Under the pieces are notes generated by a model, which saw nothing but the letters and a program-made list of their open reading frames with translations, searched no databases and was not told the DNA's origin. The position numbers were made by a program, and so were the translations under genes. This document shows positions 17,708-26,824 of a stretch of DNA of 64,000 nt, piece after piece. Numbering within the stretch: the first letter of the stretch is position 1; every line of letters begins with the position of its first letter. Origin of the DNA: Ohtaekwangia kribbensis (GTDB taxonomy: Bacteria > Bacteroidota > Bacteroidia > Cytophagales > Cyclobacteriaceae); contig NZ_JBHTKA010000008.1 in the NCBI RefSeq assembly GCF_042676245.1, positions 620,001 to 684,000 on the forward strand. The letters run 5' to 3'.

Positions 17708-18631
17708 ATGAAAGCATTGCGTTTTGTAGTTCTTGTATTTATAGCCTGTGCCTTTACTAACCCTGCTAAAGAAGTTAAGCTCGAGTATATTTTCAAAGTA
17801 GGCGATGTACACGAATGGATTCAAACCACCAGGCAAACCATTACTCAATCTGTGCCAGGGGCAGGAGAGATGTCGGTAAACATTTCGCTGGATGGTGCCA
17901 TGCAATTAAAGGTTGTTGCATTAACCGCTACCGGAGCGAAAGTAGAAACTACATATTCTAAAATTAAGATGTTGATGAAGATGCCTGCACCCATGGGAGA
18001 TGTTACGATGGACAGCGAGGGTACCGATGATACCATGCAAAACAAGATGATGAAGACTATGACCAAGAAGCCGTTCTACATTTTTATGAACAAGCAAGGT
18101 GTGATTGAAAAAGTAGAAGGCACCGAGAATCTATACTCCGGAATTTCTGAACTGGGCATGGAGCCCGCAGCGGCCGAACAAGCGAAGCAATCTCTTCAGC
18201 AAGCAATGAGTGAGCAATCCATCAAAGCAAGTATCGAAATGTCGCTGATGCAATACCCGACTGCGAAAGTAAAGACAGGTGATACCTGGAAGAACACCGT
18301 GAGCACTGCGCTTAACTTCCCGATGCAGATTAACAACACGTGGACATTCGAAAAACTTGAAGGCACGGTTGCATCTATCGTAAGTGATGGTATCGTTGTT
18401 ACGGTCGATAAGGATAAGACTACAACTATAAATGGCATGCAGGCAAAAGTAGATTTAGGCGGACGACAGATGACAAAAGGTACCGTTGATTTAAAAAGCG
18501 GGTGGCCCAGCAAAATGGAAGTGATCTCTGAAATAAAAGGTAAAATGACGTTGCTCGCAGGAGGCATGATTCCGCAGGATATGGATGTACCGATGGAGAT
18601 ACTTAGCGAGAGTACATTTACTATAAACTAA
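17708..18631 (+). CDS. DUF6263 family exported protein
   Basis: A 307-residue protein with a short signal peptide (FVVLVFIACAFTNPA). The mature part is rich in beta structure, with a Met-rich segment (residues 75-120, KMLMKMPAPMGD and NKMMKTMTKK) and a typical KTGDTWKN element. This matches the DUF6263 family found in Bacteroidota, which has no assigned function. It probably shares a transcript with the preceding gene and ends before the hairpin at 18654. Confidence 0.75.
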   Translation: MKALRFVVLVFIACAFTNPAKEVKLEYIFKVGDVHEWIQTTRQTITQSVPGAGEMSVNISLDGAMQLKVVALTATGAKVETTYSKIKMLMKMPAPMGDVTMDSEGTDDTMQNKMMKTMTKKPFYIFMNKQGVIEKVEGTENLYSGISELGMEPAAAEQAKQSLQQAMSEQSIKASIEMSLMQYPTAKVKTGDTWKNTVSTALNFPMQINNTWTFEKLEGTVASIVSDGIVVTVDKDKTTTINGMQAKVDLGGRQMTKGTVDLKSGWPSKMEVISEIKGKMTLLAGGMIPQDMDVPMEILSESTFTIN

Positions 18632-18653
18632 ATCACGGCTTATTTACTAAAGT

Positions 18654-18684
18654 AAAAGGGTGGATATATAGTCCACCCTTTTTT
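18654..18684. terminator. Bidirectional hairpin terminator
   Basis: An 11-bp perfect stem (18654-18664 with 18672-18682), 7-base loop and a T run on the plus side. It separates the DUF6263 gene from the convergent GH3 gene and could serve both. Confidence 0.85.
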
Positions 18685-18712
18685 ATTCCCTAGTTTTTTC
18701 AGAGAGTATATT

Positions 18713-20242
18713 TTAACGTTCTACCTCCGCCATCATCTTGAGTATATCTTCAACATACTCGCGTGAGTTTGATAACCGGGGAACTTTGTTTTGTCCGCCA
18801 AGCTTGCCGCGATTCTTCATCCAGTTATAAAATGTTCCTTCTTCAACGCAATGCACGCGAGGTTCGATCAGTGCCAGGTCGTGCGTGCGTTTGGCATCGT
18901 AATCAGAATTTATTTCGCGCAGTGTCTTGTCGAGTATATATGTAAACTGTTCGAGACTTGATGGCTTGACTTTAAATTCGATCAGCCATTCATGACCGCC
19001 TTTTTTTCCGTGATCGAGATATATAGGCGCAGCCGTAAAGTTTTCAATAATAGCCCCGGTTTGATCGCACGCACGCGCAATTGCAGCATCTGCATTTTCA
19101 ACGATAAGCTCTTCGCCAAAGGCGTTGATGAAATGCTTGGTGCGACCTGATATTCTGATACGATACGGAGCGAGCGAAGTAAATTTTATAGTATCACCAA
19201 TACTATAGCGCCATAAGCCGGCATTGGTAGAAATGAGCATAGCATAGTTTGTATTGAGTTGCACTTCGCCCAATGGAACCGCGCGCGGATTTTCATTATC
19301 AAGTTCTGATACCGGAATGAATTCATAGAATATACCATAGTCGAGCATCAGTAACATTTCTTCCGAATCGCGCTGATCTTGTATACCGAAGAATCCTTCA
19401 CTGGCATTATATATTTCCCAGTATCGCATTCTGTCGGAAGGTATAAGTGATTTAAAAAGATTTCGATAAGGCGTAAACGAAACAGCTCCGTGAAAGAATG
19501 CTTCGAGGTTAGGCCATACTTCGAGTATATTATTCTTTCCTTCGAGTTCAACAATTTTCTGTATCAGCAGAATTGTCCAGGTAGGTACACCGGCGATGTT
19601 AGTAACATTATCTCGCGCTGTTTCGCGCGCGAGCTTTTCAATTTTTTCTTCCCAGTTGCCCATCAATGCTGTCTCCAGACTTGGCGTGCGAATGAACTGC
19701 GCCCACTGCGGAAGGTTCTGCATAATTACTGCCGACACGTCTCCGTAGTATGAACTAGCACTCGGATCGAAATCATTGAGTTGATGACTGCCTCCCACAG
19801 CAAGACCTTTTCCATCAAACAAAGTTGTATCCGGATAGTTGTTGACGTAAATGGATATCAGATCCTTTCCGCCTTTAAAGTGACAGTCTTCCAGAGCTTC
19901 TTGTGATACAGGTATAAATTTACTGCGTGCGTTCGTGGTGCCTGAAGATTTTGAAAACCACTTTATTTCGGTCGGCCACAAAATGTTTTGTTCACCACGC
20001 ATGAGACGTTCAATGAACGGAAAAATTTTTTCGTAGGTATGAACCGGAACGCGCTCACGGAATTGCTCGTAGGTTTGTATGCTGCTGAAATCATACTGCA
20101 ATCCAAACTCTGTATAGCGCGCGCTATAAATAAGTTTTTTGAAAAGCTCATCCTGTACTTCATGCGGATATTTCATGAAGAGCTCCATCTGGTGGATGCG
20201 CTTCTTCATAACCCATGTTAATATAGAATTGATAAGACCCAT
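18713..20242 (-). CDS. GH3 family acyl-adenylate enzyme
   Basis: A 509-residue member of the GH3 family, relatives of plant auxin-amido synthetases within the adenylate-forming superfamily. The ATP-binding loop FSKSSGTTNARSKFIPV, YNASEGFFG, and YRIRISGRTKHFINAFGEEL are present. Bacterial GH3 proteins are widespread in Bacteroidota but their substrates are unknown; a carboxylic acid activated with ATP and joined to an amine is the expected chemistry. It lies downstream of lptB and recJ in the same direction (86-base gap), which hints at a role in envelope or lipid metabolism. Confidence 0.88.
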   Translation of the reverse strand: MGLINSILTWVMKKRIHQMELFMKYPHEVQDELFKKLIYSARYTEFGLQYDFSSIQTYEQFRERVPVHTYEKIFPFIERLMRGEQNILWPTEIKWFSKSSGTTNARSKFIPVSQEALEDCHFKGGKDLISIYVNNYPDTTLFDGKGLAVGGSHQLNDFDPSASSYYGDVSAVIMQNLPQWAQFIRTPSLETALMGNWEEKIEKLARETARDNVTNIAGVPTWTILLIQKIVELEGKNNILEVWPNLEAFFHGAVSFTPYRNLFKSLIPSDRMRYWEIYNASEGFFGIQDQRDSEEMLLMLDYGIFYEFIPVSELDNENPRAVPLGEVQLNTNYAMLISTNAGLWRYSIGDTIKFTSLAPYRIRISGRTKHFINAFGEELIVENADAAIARACDQTGAIIENFTAAPIYLDHGKKGGHEWLIEFKVKPSSLEQFTYILDKTLREINSDYDAKRTHDLALIEPRVHCVEEGTFYNWMKNRGKLGGQNKVPRLSNSREYVEDILKMMAEVER

Positions 20243-20328
20243 TTACACACTTTACAGTAAAATCAAAAATAGTAAAACTTGCCGACTAGAGCGGAGGTAA
20301 AGTGCGTGTGTTGGTCAATTTAAGAATC

Positions 20329-21108
20329 TTATAATCCTTCCGATGGATCAATCCATTGCTCTTCTTTGGGAAGAGTAATTTTTGCCCTTCTCAACTCGAA
20401 GTTTTGTCCCAGATAAACCTTTCTTACCTGAGGGTCACTGGCAAGTTCTTCGGCCGTTCCTGATTTGAATAATTTTCCATCTACCATCAGGTACGCACGA
20501 TCCGTAATGGATAATGTTTCATCAACGTTGTGATCGGTGATGAGTATTCCAATGTTTTTATTCTTGAGCTTGGCAACGATGGTTTGAATTTCTTCAACCG
20601 CAATCGGGTCTACACCGGCAAAGGGCTCATCGAGTAAAACAAATTTAGGATCAACAGCAAGCGCACGTGCTATTTCCGTTCTTCTGCGTTCACCACCTGA
20701 AAGAGACATGCCCATATTTTTACGAACTTTGTGAAGACTAAATTCCTCAATCAGTTCATCAACTTTTTCTTTTCGTTGCTGGGCTGTGTAATCGCGCATC
20801 TCCAGCACCGACATTATATTTTCTTCAACGGTTAATTTTCTGAAAACGGAAGCTTCCTGTGCGAGATACCCAAGACCAATGCGCGCGCGCTGATACATAG
20901 GCAGGGGAGTTATCTCCTGGTCGTCCAGAAATATTTTTCCTTCATTCGGTTTTATCAAACCCACAATCATATAAAACGAAGTGGTTTTGCCTGCACCATT
21001 CGGACCGAGCAAACCAACAATTTCTCCTTGTGCAACCTGCACAGAAACATCGTTCACAACAGTTCGCGTTTTATACTTTTTCATTAAATGTTCTGCGCGC
21101 AATATCAT
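20329..21108 (-). CDS. lptB: LPS export ABC transporter ATP-binding protein LptB
   Basis: A 259-residue ABC ATPase. Walker A GPNGAGKTT at 35-43, signature LSGGE at 136-140, Walker B FVLLDEP at 156-162, and the switch His in TDHNV. Closest in pattern to LptB (EMRDYT, GLGYLAQEASVFRKLTVEEN), which powers lipopolysaccharide extraction from the inner membrane with LptFG. The C-terminal ~20 residues extend past the core. It starts one base after the recJ stop, so the two are co-translated. Confidence 0.95.
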   Translation of the reverse strand: MILRAEHLMKKYKTRTVVNDVSVQVAQGEIVGLLGPNGAGKTTSFYMIVGLIKPNEGKIFLDDQEITPLPMYQRARIGLGYLAQEASVFRKLTVEENIMSVLEMRDYTAQQRKEKVDELIEEFSLHKVRKNMGMSLSGGERRRTEIARALAVDPKFVLLDEPFAGVDPIAVEEIQTIVAKLKNKNIGILITDHNVDETLSITDRAYLMVDGKLFKSGTAEELASDPQVRKVYLGQNFELRRAKITLPKEEQWIDPSEGL

Positions 21109-21109
21109 C

Positions 21110-22810
21110 TCAATGAAATTTAATGTCTTTGATTCTTAGTTGGATCGAAGTTGTTCCGTTGAATGTGTTTTCTTCAACCGTATAGGCCATCTTGAACGTG
21201 TCGCGTCTTGAAAGTCTGTCGTAATGTTCAACCAGATCAAAACCTACCGCCTGAAATACATTATCGCTTCCTTCCTGTGCAGCGAGGAAACGAACGTGCT
21301 TGTCTTTAAAACTCGACAGAGAATTAAATACATATACATTACTTGCCTGGAAAACGGGGCGCTGACTCTCTGGGCCGAACGGTGCCATTTGCTTCAACAC
21401 GTTTAAAAATTTTGGCGTGATGGTGTCGAAGTTTAGCGGCATATCAATTTCAATAACAGGCGTGAGCATATCTTCTGTTATAGTTGACGAAACCACTTCT
21501 TCAAATCTTCGCTGAAACAATTCGAGGTTCTGTATATCCAGCGTTAAGCCGGCAGCATACTTATGTCCTCCGAATTTTTCAAGCAGGTCGCTGCATTCAT
21601 GTATAGCTTTATATAGATCAAAGCCATTTACACTTCGTGCCGAGCCTGTAATTTTATTATTGGATTCTGTCAAGATCACTGTTGGCCTGTAGTATTTCTC
21701 TACACAGCGAGCAGCAACTATGCCAATTACACCTTTGTGCCAGGTATTTTTAAAAAGTACGGTTGATTTAGCGGAGCGCAAGGCGGCATCACCTTCGATC
21801 ATGGCAATAGCTTCTTCGGTTATATCCGAATCAAACTGTTTACGAAGATCGTTCTTGATATTTACTTTGCCTGCCAGGTCGTTTGCTTCTTCTTCTGTCT
21901 TTGCAATGAGCAACTCTACGGCTGCACGCGCATGTGCTACACGGCCGGCTGCATTTATACGAGGTCCTAACGTAAAGACGATGCCGGAAACATCGAGGTC
22001 GTTTTTTATAGCGGCAATTTCTCGTAGCGCTTTTAATCCCGGAGAAGGATTTTCATTTAACTTCTTTAAACCGAAATGTGCGAGCGTTCTGTTCTCACCA
22101 TTGATCGGCACAATATCAGAAGCTATACTTACAGCAACCAGGTCGAGGTACTGGTATATTTCATGACTATCGCGATGGCGCTGGGCGTATGCCTGAATAA
22201 GTTTGAAACCTATTCCACAACCGCTTAATTCTTTATACGGATAATTACAATCCTTGCGTTTAGGATCGAGCACCGCTGCAGCAAGCGGAATGTTATCGTC
22301 AGGCAAGTGGTGATCACAAATTATGAAATCTATACCCTTGTTCCGTGCCGTGTCTATCAGCTCCGATGATTTTATACCGCAGTCAAGTGCAATGATTAAA
22401 GTATATCCGTTTTGCTCCGCCCATTCTATACCAGCAAGTGAAACGCCATAGCCTTCGGCATAGCGATCGGGTATATATACTTCACAGTTTGTATAAAAGT
22501 TATGAACATAACTATACACCAGCGACACAGCCGTGGTACCATCTACATCGTAGTCGCCATAGATCAGAATTTTTTCGTTTGAGTCAATTGCTTTCTTCAA
22601 ACGATCTATAGCTTTATCCATATCCTTCATCAGGAACGGATCATGAAGATGTTCGAGCGAGGGTCTAAAAAAATTCCTGGCCGTTTCAAACTCACCGATC
22701 TTTCGCTGAATAAGAATAGACGTTAAACAGTGATTTACATTAATTGCCTGCGAAAGCTTTTCCACTTCCTCTTGTGAGGGTATTTCTTTTTGAATCCATC
22801 TTCTATACAT
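21110..22810 (-). CDS. recJ: Single-stranded-DNA-specific exonuclease RecJ
   Basis: A 566-residue 5'-3' single-strand exonuclease of the DHH family, used in recombination and mismatch repair. From the ATG at 22810, DYDVDGT is at 86-92 and the DHH motif (IICDHHLP) at 166-168; GPRINAAGR and SGGHKYAAG-like FGGHKYAAGL follow. I chose 22810 (MYRRWIQKE) over an upstream ATG at 22849, because the upstream one would overlap the preceding gene and family members begin near here. Confidence 0.95.
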   Translation of the reverse strand: MYRRWIQKEIPSQEEVEKLSQAINVNHCLTSILIQRKIGEFETARNFFRPSLEHLHDPFLMKDMDKAIDRLKKAIDSNEKILIYGDYDVDGTTAVSLVYSYVHNFYTNCEVYIPDRYAEGYGVSLAGIEWAEQNGYTLIIALDCGIKSSELIDTARNKGIDFIICDHHLPDDNIPLAAAVLDPKRKDCNYPYKELSGCGIGFKLIQAYAQRHRDSHEIYQYLDLVAVSIASDIVPINGENRTLAHFGLKKLNENPSPGLKALREIAAIKNDLDVSGIVFTLGPRINAAGRVAHARAAVELLIAKTEEEANDLAGKVNIKNDLRKQFDSDITEEAIAMIEGDAALRSAKSTVLFKNTWHKGVIGIVAARCVEKYYRPTVILTESNNKITGSARSVNGFDLYKAIHECSDLLEKFGGHKYAAGLTLDIQNLELFQRRFEEVVSSTITEDMLTPVIEIDMPLNFDTITPKFLNVLKQMAPFGPESQRPVFQASNVYVFNSLSSFKDKHVRFLAAQEGSDNVFQAVGFDLVEHYDRLSRRDTFKMAYTVEENTFNGTTSIQLRIKDIKFH

Positions 22811-22814
22811 CTGC

Positions 22815-23600
22815 CTAGTTTGATTCGATGTTGATTTTGCCATAGCCACCTCCTATACCGAAGGCGCTTTCAGTTCCTGGCAAACCTTTTTTTCCGTTTC
22901 TGCGCGATGGACCTAAGCCTGCTGGCCCGTAGTATCCGGCTCGCCCGGGCGAGCCCGCCATACCACCATAATTTCTAATAATGATCTGTTTTCCTATTAA
23001 ATCTTTTACAGCAGGATTCTTCGCGTTGTCTAATGTTAAACTTCCTCCGTTCGCACCATTTCCACCGGGGCCCGCGTTCCCCCCATTGGCGCCATCACCC
23101 CCGATGCAATGCACGGTACCCGGACTGCCACCACCACCGTTGCCTCCGTTACCACCTCTTCCTCCATTTCCTCCTCTTATATCGATGATCAGATTTCCGT
23201 TCACGGTTATTCTTTCAAGATACAGAAAAAGATTAATGCCCGGTGTTCCGTCAAGACCTTTTCCTCCGTTTCTTCCGGGTTGACCTGAGCTGCATGGAAT
23301 CGTAGGTGTATCACCATTTCTTCCGTCTCGTCCAGGTTTGCCATCTATACCTTTTCCATCTATAACACAATTATTTCCAAATACCGCCCAGCGTGCACGT
23401 ATATAGTTTTCGCTCTTGAGTTTATTCAACACCAGTCGCGATGAATCCATCATAATGAGTGTATCGGCTACGAGGATATCGGATTGACCAAGCTCAAAAA
23501 CTTCTTTTGGTTTAATCACCAGCTTGCCAACACGAATCTGTGCCAGAAGTGTAGTAGGCAGCAAAAGCAGGAGAAACAGGAACGTTCGCAGGCAAGTCAT
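22815..23600 (-). CDS. Secreted collagen-like glycine-rich protein
   Basis: A 261-residue protein with a signal peptide (ending TTLLAQ). Residues 22-75 form a non-repetitive head (IRVGKLVIKPKEVF). From about residue 78 the sequence is rich in Gly-X-Y triplets, broken by a beta-like segment (INLFLYLERITVNGNLIIDI). Triplet runs include GIDGKPGRDGRNGD, GGNGGRGGNGGNGGGG and GGMAGSPGRAGYYGPAGLG. Collagen-like bacterial proteins are often surface-exposed. It ends 4 bases before recJ and appears to head the recJ-lptB-GH3 operon. Confidence 0.8.
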   Translation of the reverse strand: MTCLRTFLFLLLLLPTTLLAQIRVGKLVIKPKEVFELGQSDILVADTLIMMDSSRLVLNKLKSENYIRARWAVFGNNCVIDGKGIDGKPGRDGRNGDTPTIPCSSGQPGRNGGKGLDGTPGINLFLYLERITVNGNLIIDIRGGNGGRGGNGGNGGGGSPGTVHCIGGDGANGGNAGPGGNGANGGSLTLDNAKNPAVKDLIGKQIIIRNYGGMAGSPGRAGYYGPAGLGPSRRNGKKGLPGTESAFGIGGGYGKINIESN

Positions 23601-23684
23601 TTTACAAAAATAAGGCAGAGCCGGTCTTTTAAAAATTTAAAAACTTTCAGATATCAATAACAGGACCAGAGCATATGAAAACAA

Positions 23685-23712
23685 AAAAGCAGTGTTTGAC
23701 CACTGCTTTTAT
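23685..23712. terminator. Bidirectional hairpin terminator
   Basis: A perfect 10-bp stem (23685-23694 with 23701-23710) and 6-base loop with A and T runs on either side. It lies just after the minus-strand SPOR-like gene that ends at 23733. Confidence 0.8.
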
Positions 23713-23732
23713 TTCAAACAGAAAACAATTTC

Positions 23733-24371
23733 TTATTTAGAACTTTCTGCGGGTTTCTCATTTACAACACCTTCCAGAACATCTTTTATCTCTACGCGCT
23801 GGCCATCTTTGTATGGAACAATCCATGCATCTTTAACGCCCATTTCGCGCATATACTTTTTAAAGGTATCAGCTTCCCAGTAGTCACGGAAAATTCCGAT
23901 CGTTACTTTTTGTGGCTCTCCTTCTTTTACCTCACCACCAAAGTTGGGGTTATTGTCAAAATACTTCGCAAGATCTTTATTCTTGAAAGCACCTATCTGT
24001 ACTTTAAAAACGATACCCTTCGAAAAATCCATCGGGTTAATAACAGGAGCTTCTTTCAACTGCGCGAGTTCTGCTTTTGCAGCTGTAAGTTGTCCGCGTG
24101 CCTGTGTAAGTTCATCTTCGAGTTGAACGATCTTGGCATCTTTCTCACTCACCTGGCTCTGCATCTGCGTTACCTTTTGGTTTAGTGTAGATACCTGAGT
24201 TTCTGCTGCCTGTTTTTCCTCTGTTAATTGTTTCAGGCTCTCAGGGCTTTTAGAAAATTGCTTGGCTTTTTTCTTCCACTCCTTCTTTTCTTGTTTGGAG
24301 AGCTGTGCAGAAACTAGTGTAGATGAAAAAATTAAAGCCAGACAAAAAAATAAAGTAAGTCTGTATTTCAT
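23733..24371 (-). CDS. Exported coiled-coil protein with SPOR-like C-terminus
   Basis: A 212-residue protein with a signal peptide (ending TLVSAQ), a charged Lys-rich stretch (KKEWKKKAKQF), a coiled coil at about 45-105 with regular leucine and glutamine heptads, and a C-terminal domain from about 118. The last part (GIVFKVQIGAFKNKDLAKYF, VTIGIFRDYWEADTFKKYM) looks like a SPOR domain, which binds denuded peptidoglycan. Related proteins in Cytophagales are sometimes labelled ezrin/radixin/moesin family because of the coil, which is misleading. Confidence 0.8.
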   Translation of the reverse strand: MKYRLTLFFCLALIFSSTLVSAQLSKQEKKEWKKKAKQFSKSPESLKQLTEEKQAAETQVSTLNQKVTQMQSQVSEKDAKIVQLEDELTQARGQLTAAKAELAQLKEAPVINPMDFSKGIVFKVQIGAFKNKDLAKYFDNNPNFGGEVKEGEPQKVTIGIFRDYWEADTFKKYMREMGVKDAWIVPYKDGQRVEIKDVLEGVVNEKPAESSK

Positions 24372-24442
24372 GGCTTGTTTGGTTTAAATCCCATTTAAAA
24401 GTACAAATAAATTTATTATATTTTTCAGGAAGGTGCTATTTC

Positions 24443-25837
24443 TCAAAGACTTCCAACCATCTTTTCAGGCCTTACCCACTGATCGAACTGCTCTGAAGTA
24501 ACGAGACCCAGCTCTACAGCAGCTTCGCGCAATGTTTTATTTTCCTTGTGCGCCTTCTTGGCAATTTTAGCTGCGTTCTCATAACCAATGTGTGTATTGA
24601 GTGATGTTACCAGCATCAAAGAATTTTCAAGATGTTGTTTGATGATCGCTTCATTTGGTTCTATACCTTCTGCGCATTTATCATTGAATGATACGCAGGC
24701 ATCACCGATAAGTCGTGCAGACTGCAGTACGTTTGCTGCGATAACTGGTTTGAAAACATTCAACTCGAAATGGCCGGTTGACCCTCCTATAGATACAGCA
24801 ACATCATTTCCGATTACCTGTGCGCATACCATGGTAAGTGCTTCCGGTTGTGTAGGATTTACTTTGCCCGGCATAATAGAAGAACCTGGTTCGTTATCCG
24901 GAATAACAATTTCACCTATACCGCAGCGTGGGCCTGAACTCAGCATACGAATATCATTCGCGATTTTCATAAATGCTACGGCCGATCTTTTCAACGCTCC
25001 TGATAATTCTACCATAGCATCGTGTGCGGCAAGCGCTTCGAATTTGTTGGGAGCAGTAACAAAAGGAAGTCCGGTGAGGTCGGCTATTTTTTTAGCAACG
25101 AGTACATCGTATCCCTTTGGTGTATTGAGTCCCGTACCTACAGCTGTTCCACCCAATGCAAGTTCGCGAACAACTTCAAGCGCATTCTTTATAGCGCGAA
25201 TGCTGTTGTCGATCTGTTGAACGTATCCTGAAAATTCCTGACCGAGTGTAAGCGGAGTTGCATCCATAAAATGGGTGCGGCCGGTCTTCACTATATTTTT
25301 ATACGCTTCTGATTTTTTAGCAAGTGTATCACGAAGCTTCGTCATTCCCGGAAGGGTAACATCAACCACCTGTTTATAAGCAGCGATGTGCATAGCCGTT
25401 GGGAAAGTATCGTTGGAAGATTGAGACTTGTTAACATCATCGTTTGGATGAAGTACTTTTTTCTCGTCTGTAAGTTTACCGCCTTGAATAACATGTGCAC
25501 GGTATGCGATCACTTCGTTCACGTTCATGTTACTCTGTGTACCCGATCCGGTTTGCCAGATCACCAGAGGAAATTCAGCATCGAGACTACCGGTAAGAAT
25601 TTCATCGCAAACTTTACCGATAAGATCTTTTTTATCGGCCGCTAAAACACCAAGTTCGTGGTTGGCCATGGCTGCAGCCTTCTTAAGGTATGCAAAAGCA
25701 TAAATGATTTCCTTGGGCATGCTTGCTTCAGGACCAATTTTAAAGTTATTGCGTGAACGCTCAGTTTGTGCTCCCCAATATTTATCGGCAGGAACCTGCA
25801 CTTCACCCATGGTGTCTTTTTCGATGCGATAGCTCAT
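24443..25837 (-). CDS. fumC: Class II fumarate hydratase
   Basis: A 464-residue homotetrameric fumarase of the TCA cycle, interconverting fumarate and malate. The start at 25837 (MSYRIEKDTMGEVQVP) fits the family; a longer frame upstream adds residues not seen in FumC. WGAQTERSRNNF, GSGTQSNMNVNEVIA, TGRTHFMDATPLTLGQEFSGY and the catalytic-loop signature GSSIMPGKVNPTQPEA are present. It is monocistronic on the minus strand, divergent from the gene at 25973. Confidence 0.97.
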   Translation of the reverse strand: MSYRIEKDTMGEVQVPADKYWGAQTERSRNNFKIGPEASMPKEIIYAFAYLKKAAAMANHELGVLAADKKDLIGKVCDEILTGSLDAEFPLVIWQTGSGTQSNMNVNEVIAYRAHVIQGGKLTDEKKVLHPNDDVNKSQSSNDTFPTAMHIAAYKQVVDVTLPGMTKLRDTLAKKSEAYKNIVKTGRTHFMDATPLTLGQEFSGYVQQIDNSIRAIKNALEVVRELALGGTAVGTGLNTPKGYDVLVAKKIADLTGLPFVTAPNKFEALAAHDAMVELSGALKRSAVAFMKIANDIRMLSSGPRCGIGEIVIPDNEPGSSIMPGKVNPTQPEALTMVCAQVIGNDVAVSIGGSTGHFELNVFKPVIAANVLQSARLIGDACVSFNDKCAEGIEPNEAIIKQHLENSLMLVTSLNTHIGYENAAKIAKKAHKENKTLREAAVELGLVTSEQFDQWVRPEKMVGSL

Positions 25838-25972
25838 AGCAGAATTTTTTAATTTGTGCGCAAAAATATAGGAAGCTGTCACAAAAGCGAAACTATTGGC
25901 TACTGATCAGTATTGGTTATACATAAAGATGATCTTTTACCAACCTTTGAACTGTAAATAACCCAAATTTAT

Positions 25973-26755
25973 ATGTTCACAAAAACAGTAAAACTATTTC
26001 TGCTGAGCCTTGTTTCGATCTTTTTAGTGTGTTGCGACTCTGATGACGACAAAGCGGCCAAGGTTCAGGTGTGGTTAACGGATGCTCCCGGAGACTTTCA
26101 GGAAGTAAACATTGACATTCAGGAAGTGAAAGTACACGTTGGAGATAATGATGAGGAATCAGGCTGGCGATCTTTATCCATAAGAGAGGGAATTTATAAT
26201 CTGCTTGATCTCACCAACGGACTGGATACGCTGCTGGGCGAAGTTGAAATACCCGCAGGCAAAATTTCGCAAGTGCGTTTAGTATTAGGTGATGATAATA
26301 CTGTTAAGGTTGATGGAGATGTATTTGATCTGTCCACACCCAGTGCACAACAATCTGGTTTGAAGTTGCAGGTTCACCAAACTTTATCGGCCAGTATAAC
26401 CTACAAGATTCTGCTTGATTTTGATGTTGCACGCTCTATTGTTACTACCGGCAATGGCAGCTACAAACTGAAGCCCGTAATTCGCAGCATCGCAGAGGCA
26501 CAAGATGGAGCGATTAAAGGTATCGTTACTCCGGCTGCGTCAACGCCTGCGGTATACGCCATTGTTGGACAAGACACTGTTGGTACCACCTATGCCGATG
26601 CCGAAGGTCGCTTTTTGATCCGCGGTTTATCAACCGGTACGTATGATGTTTCGTTTGCTCCCAACTTCAATTATCTCAGCACGACAAAATCTGGTGTGCA
26701 GGTAACGGTTGGTAATGTTACTGACGTAGGCACCGTTACGATAGAAGCTGACTAA
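25973..26755 (+). CDS. DUF4382 lipoprotein
   Basis: A 260-residue lipoprotein: signal peptide with lipobox-like FLVCC followed by an Asp-rich export linker (DSDDD), which resembles surface-export signals of Bacteroidota lipoproteins. Residues 28-165 form a DUF4382 domain (VWLTDAPGDFQEVNIDIQEV), then a carboxypeptidase-regulatory-like beta-sandwich at 170-258 (GIVTPAASTPAVYAI, DAEGRFLIRGLSTGTYDVSF). The function is unknown; an outer-membrane location is likely. Confidence 0.85.
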   Translation: MFTKTVKLFLLSLVSIFLVCCDSDDDKAAKVQVWLTDAPGDFQEVNIDIQEVKVHVGDNDEESGWRSLSIREGIYNLLDLTNGLDTLLGEVEIPAGKISQVRLVLGDDNTVKVDGDVFDLSTPSAQQSGLKLQVHQTLSASITYKILLDFDVARSIVTTGNGSYKLKPVIRSIAEAQDGAIKGIVTPAASTPAVYAIVGQDTVGTTYADAEGRFLIRGLSTGTYDVSFAPNFNYLSTTKSGVQVTVGNVTDVGTVTIEAD

Positions 26756-26783
26756 ACCGAGAAAAACATATATAGGTATAAAT

Positions 26784-26820
26784 AAAAAGAGGCATGCCAT
26801 ATCGGTAAGCCTCTTTTTTA
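26784..26820. terminator. Bidirectional hairpin terminator
   Basis: A 10-bp perfect stem (26784-26793 with 26809-26818) and a 15-base loop flanked by A and T tracts. It separates the convergent genes ending at 26755 and 26825. Confidence 0.8.
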
Positions 26821-26824
26821 TTTA

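Noticed and set aside
22981..23283. A proline-rich plus-strand frame.
   Set aside because: It is the reverse complement of the collagen-like triplets.
24588..25220. A 210-residue plus-strand frame inside fumC.
   Set aside because: Entirely within a highly conserved enzyme on the other strand, with no known domain or start context.
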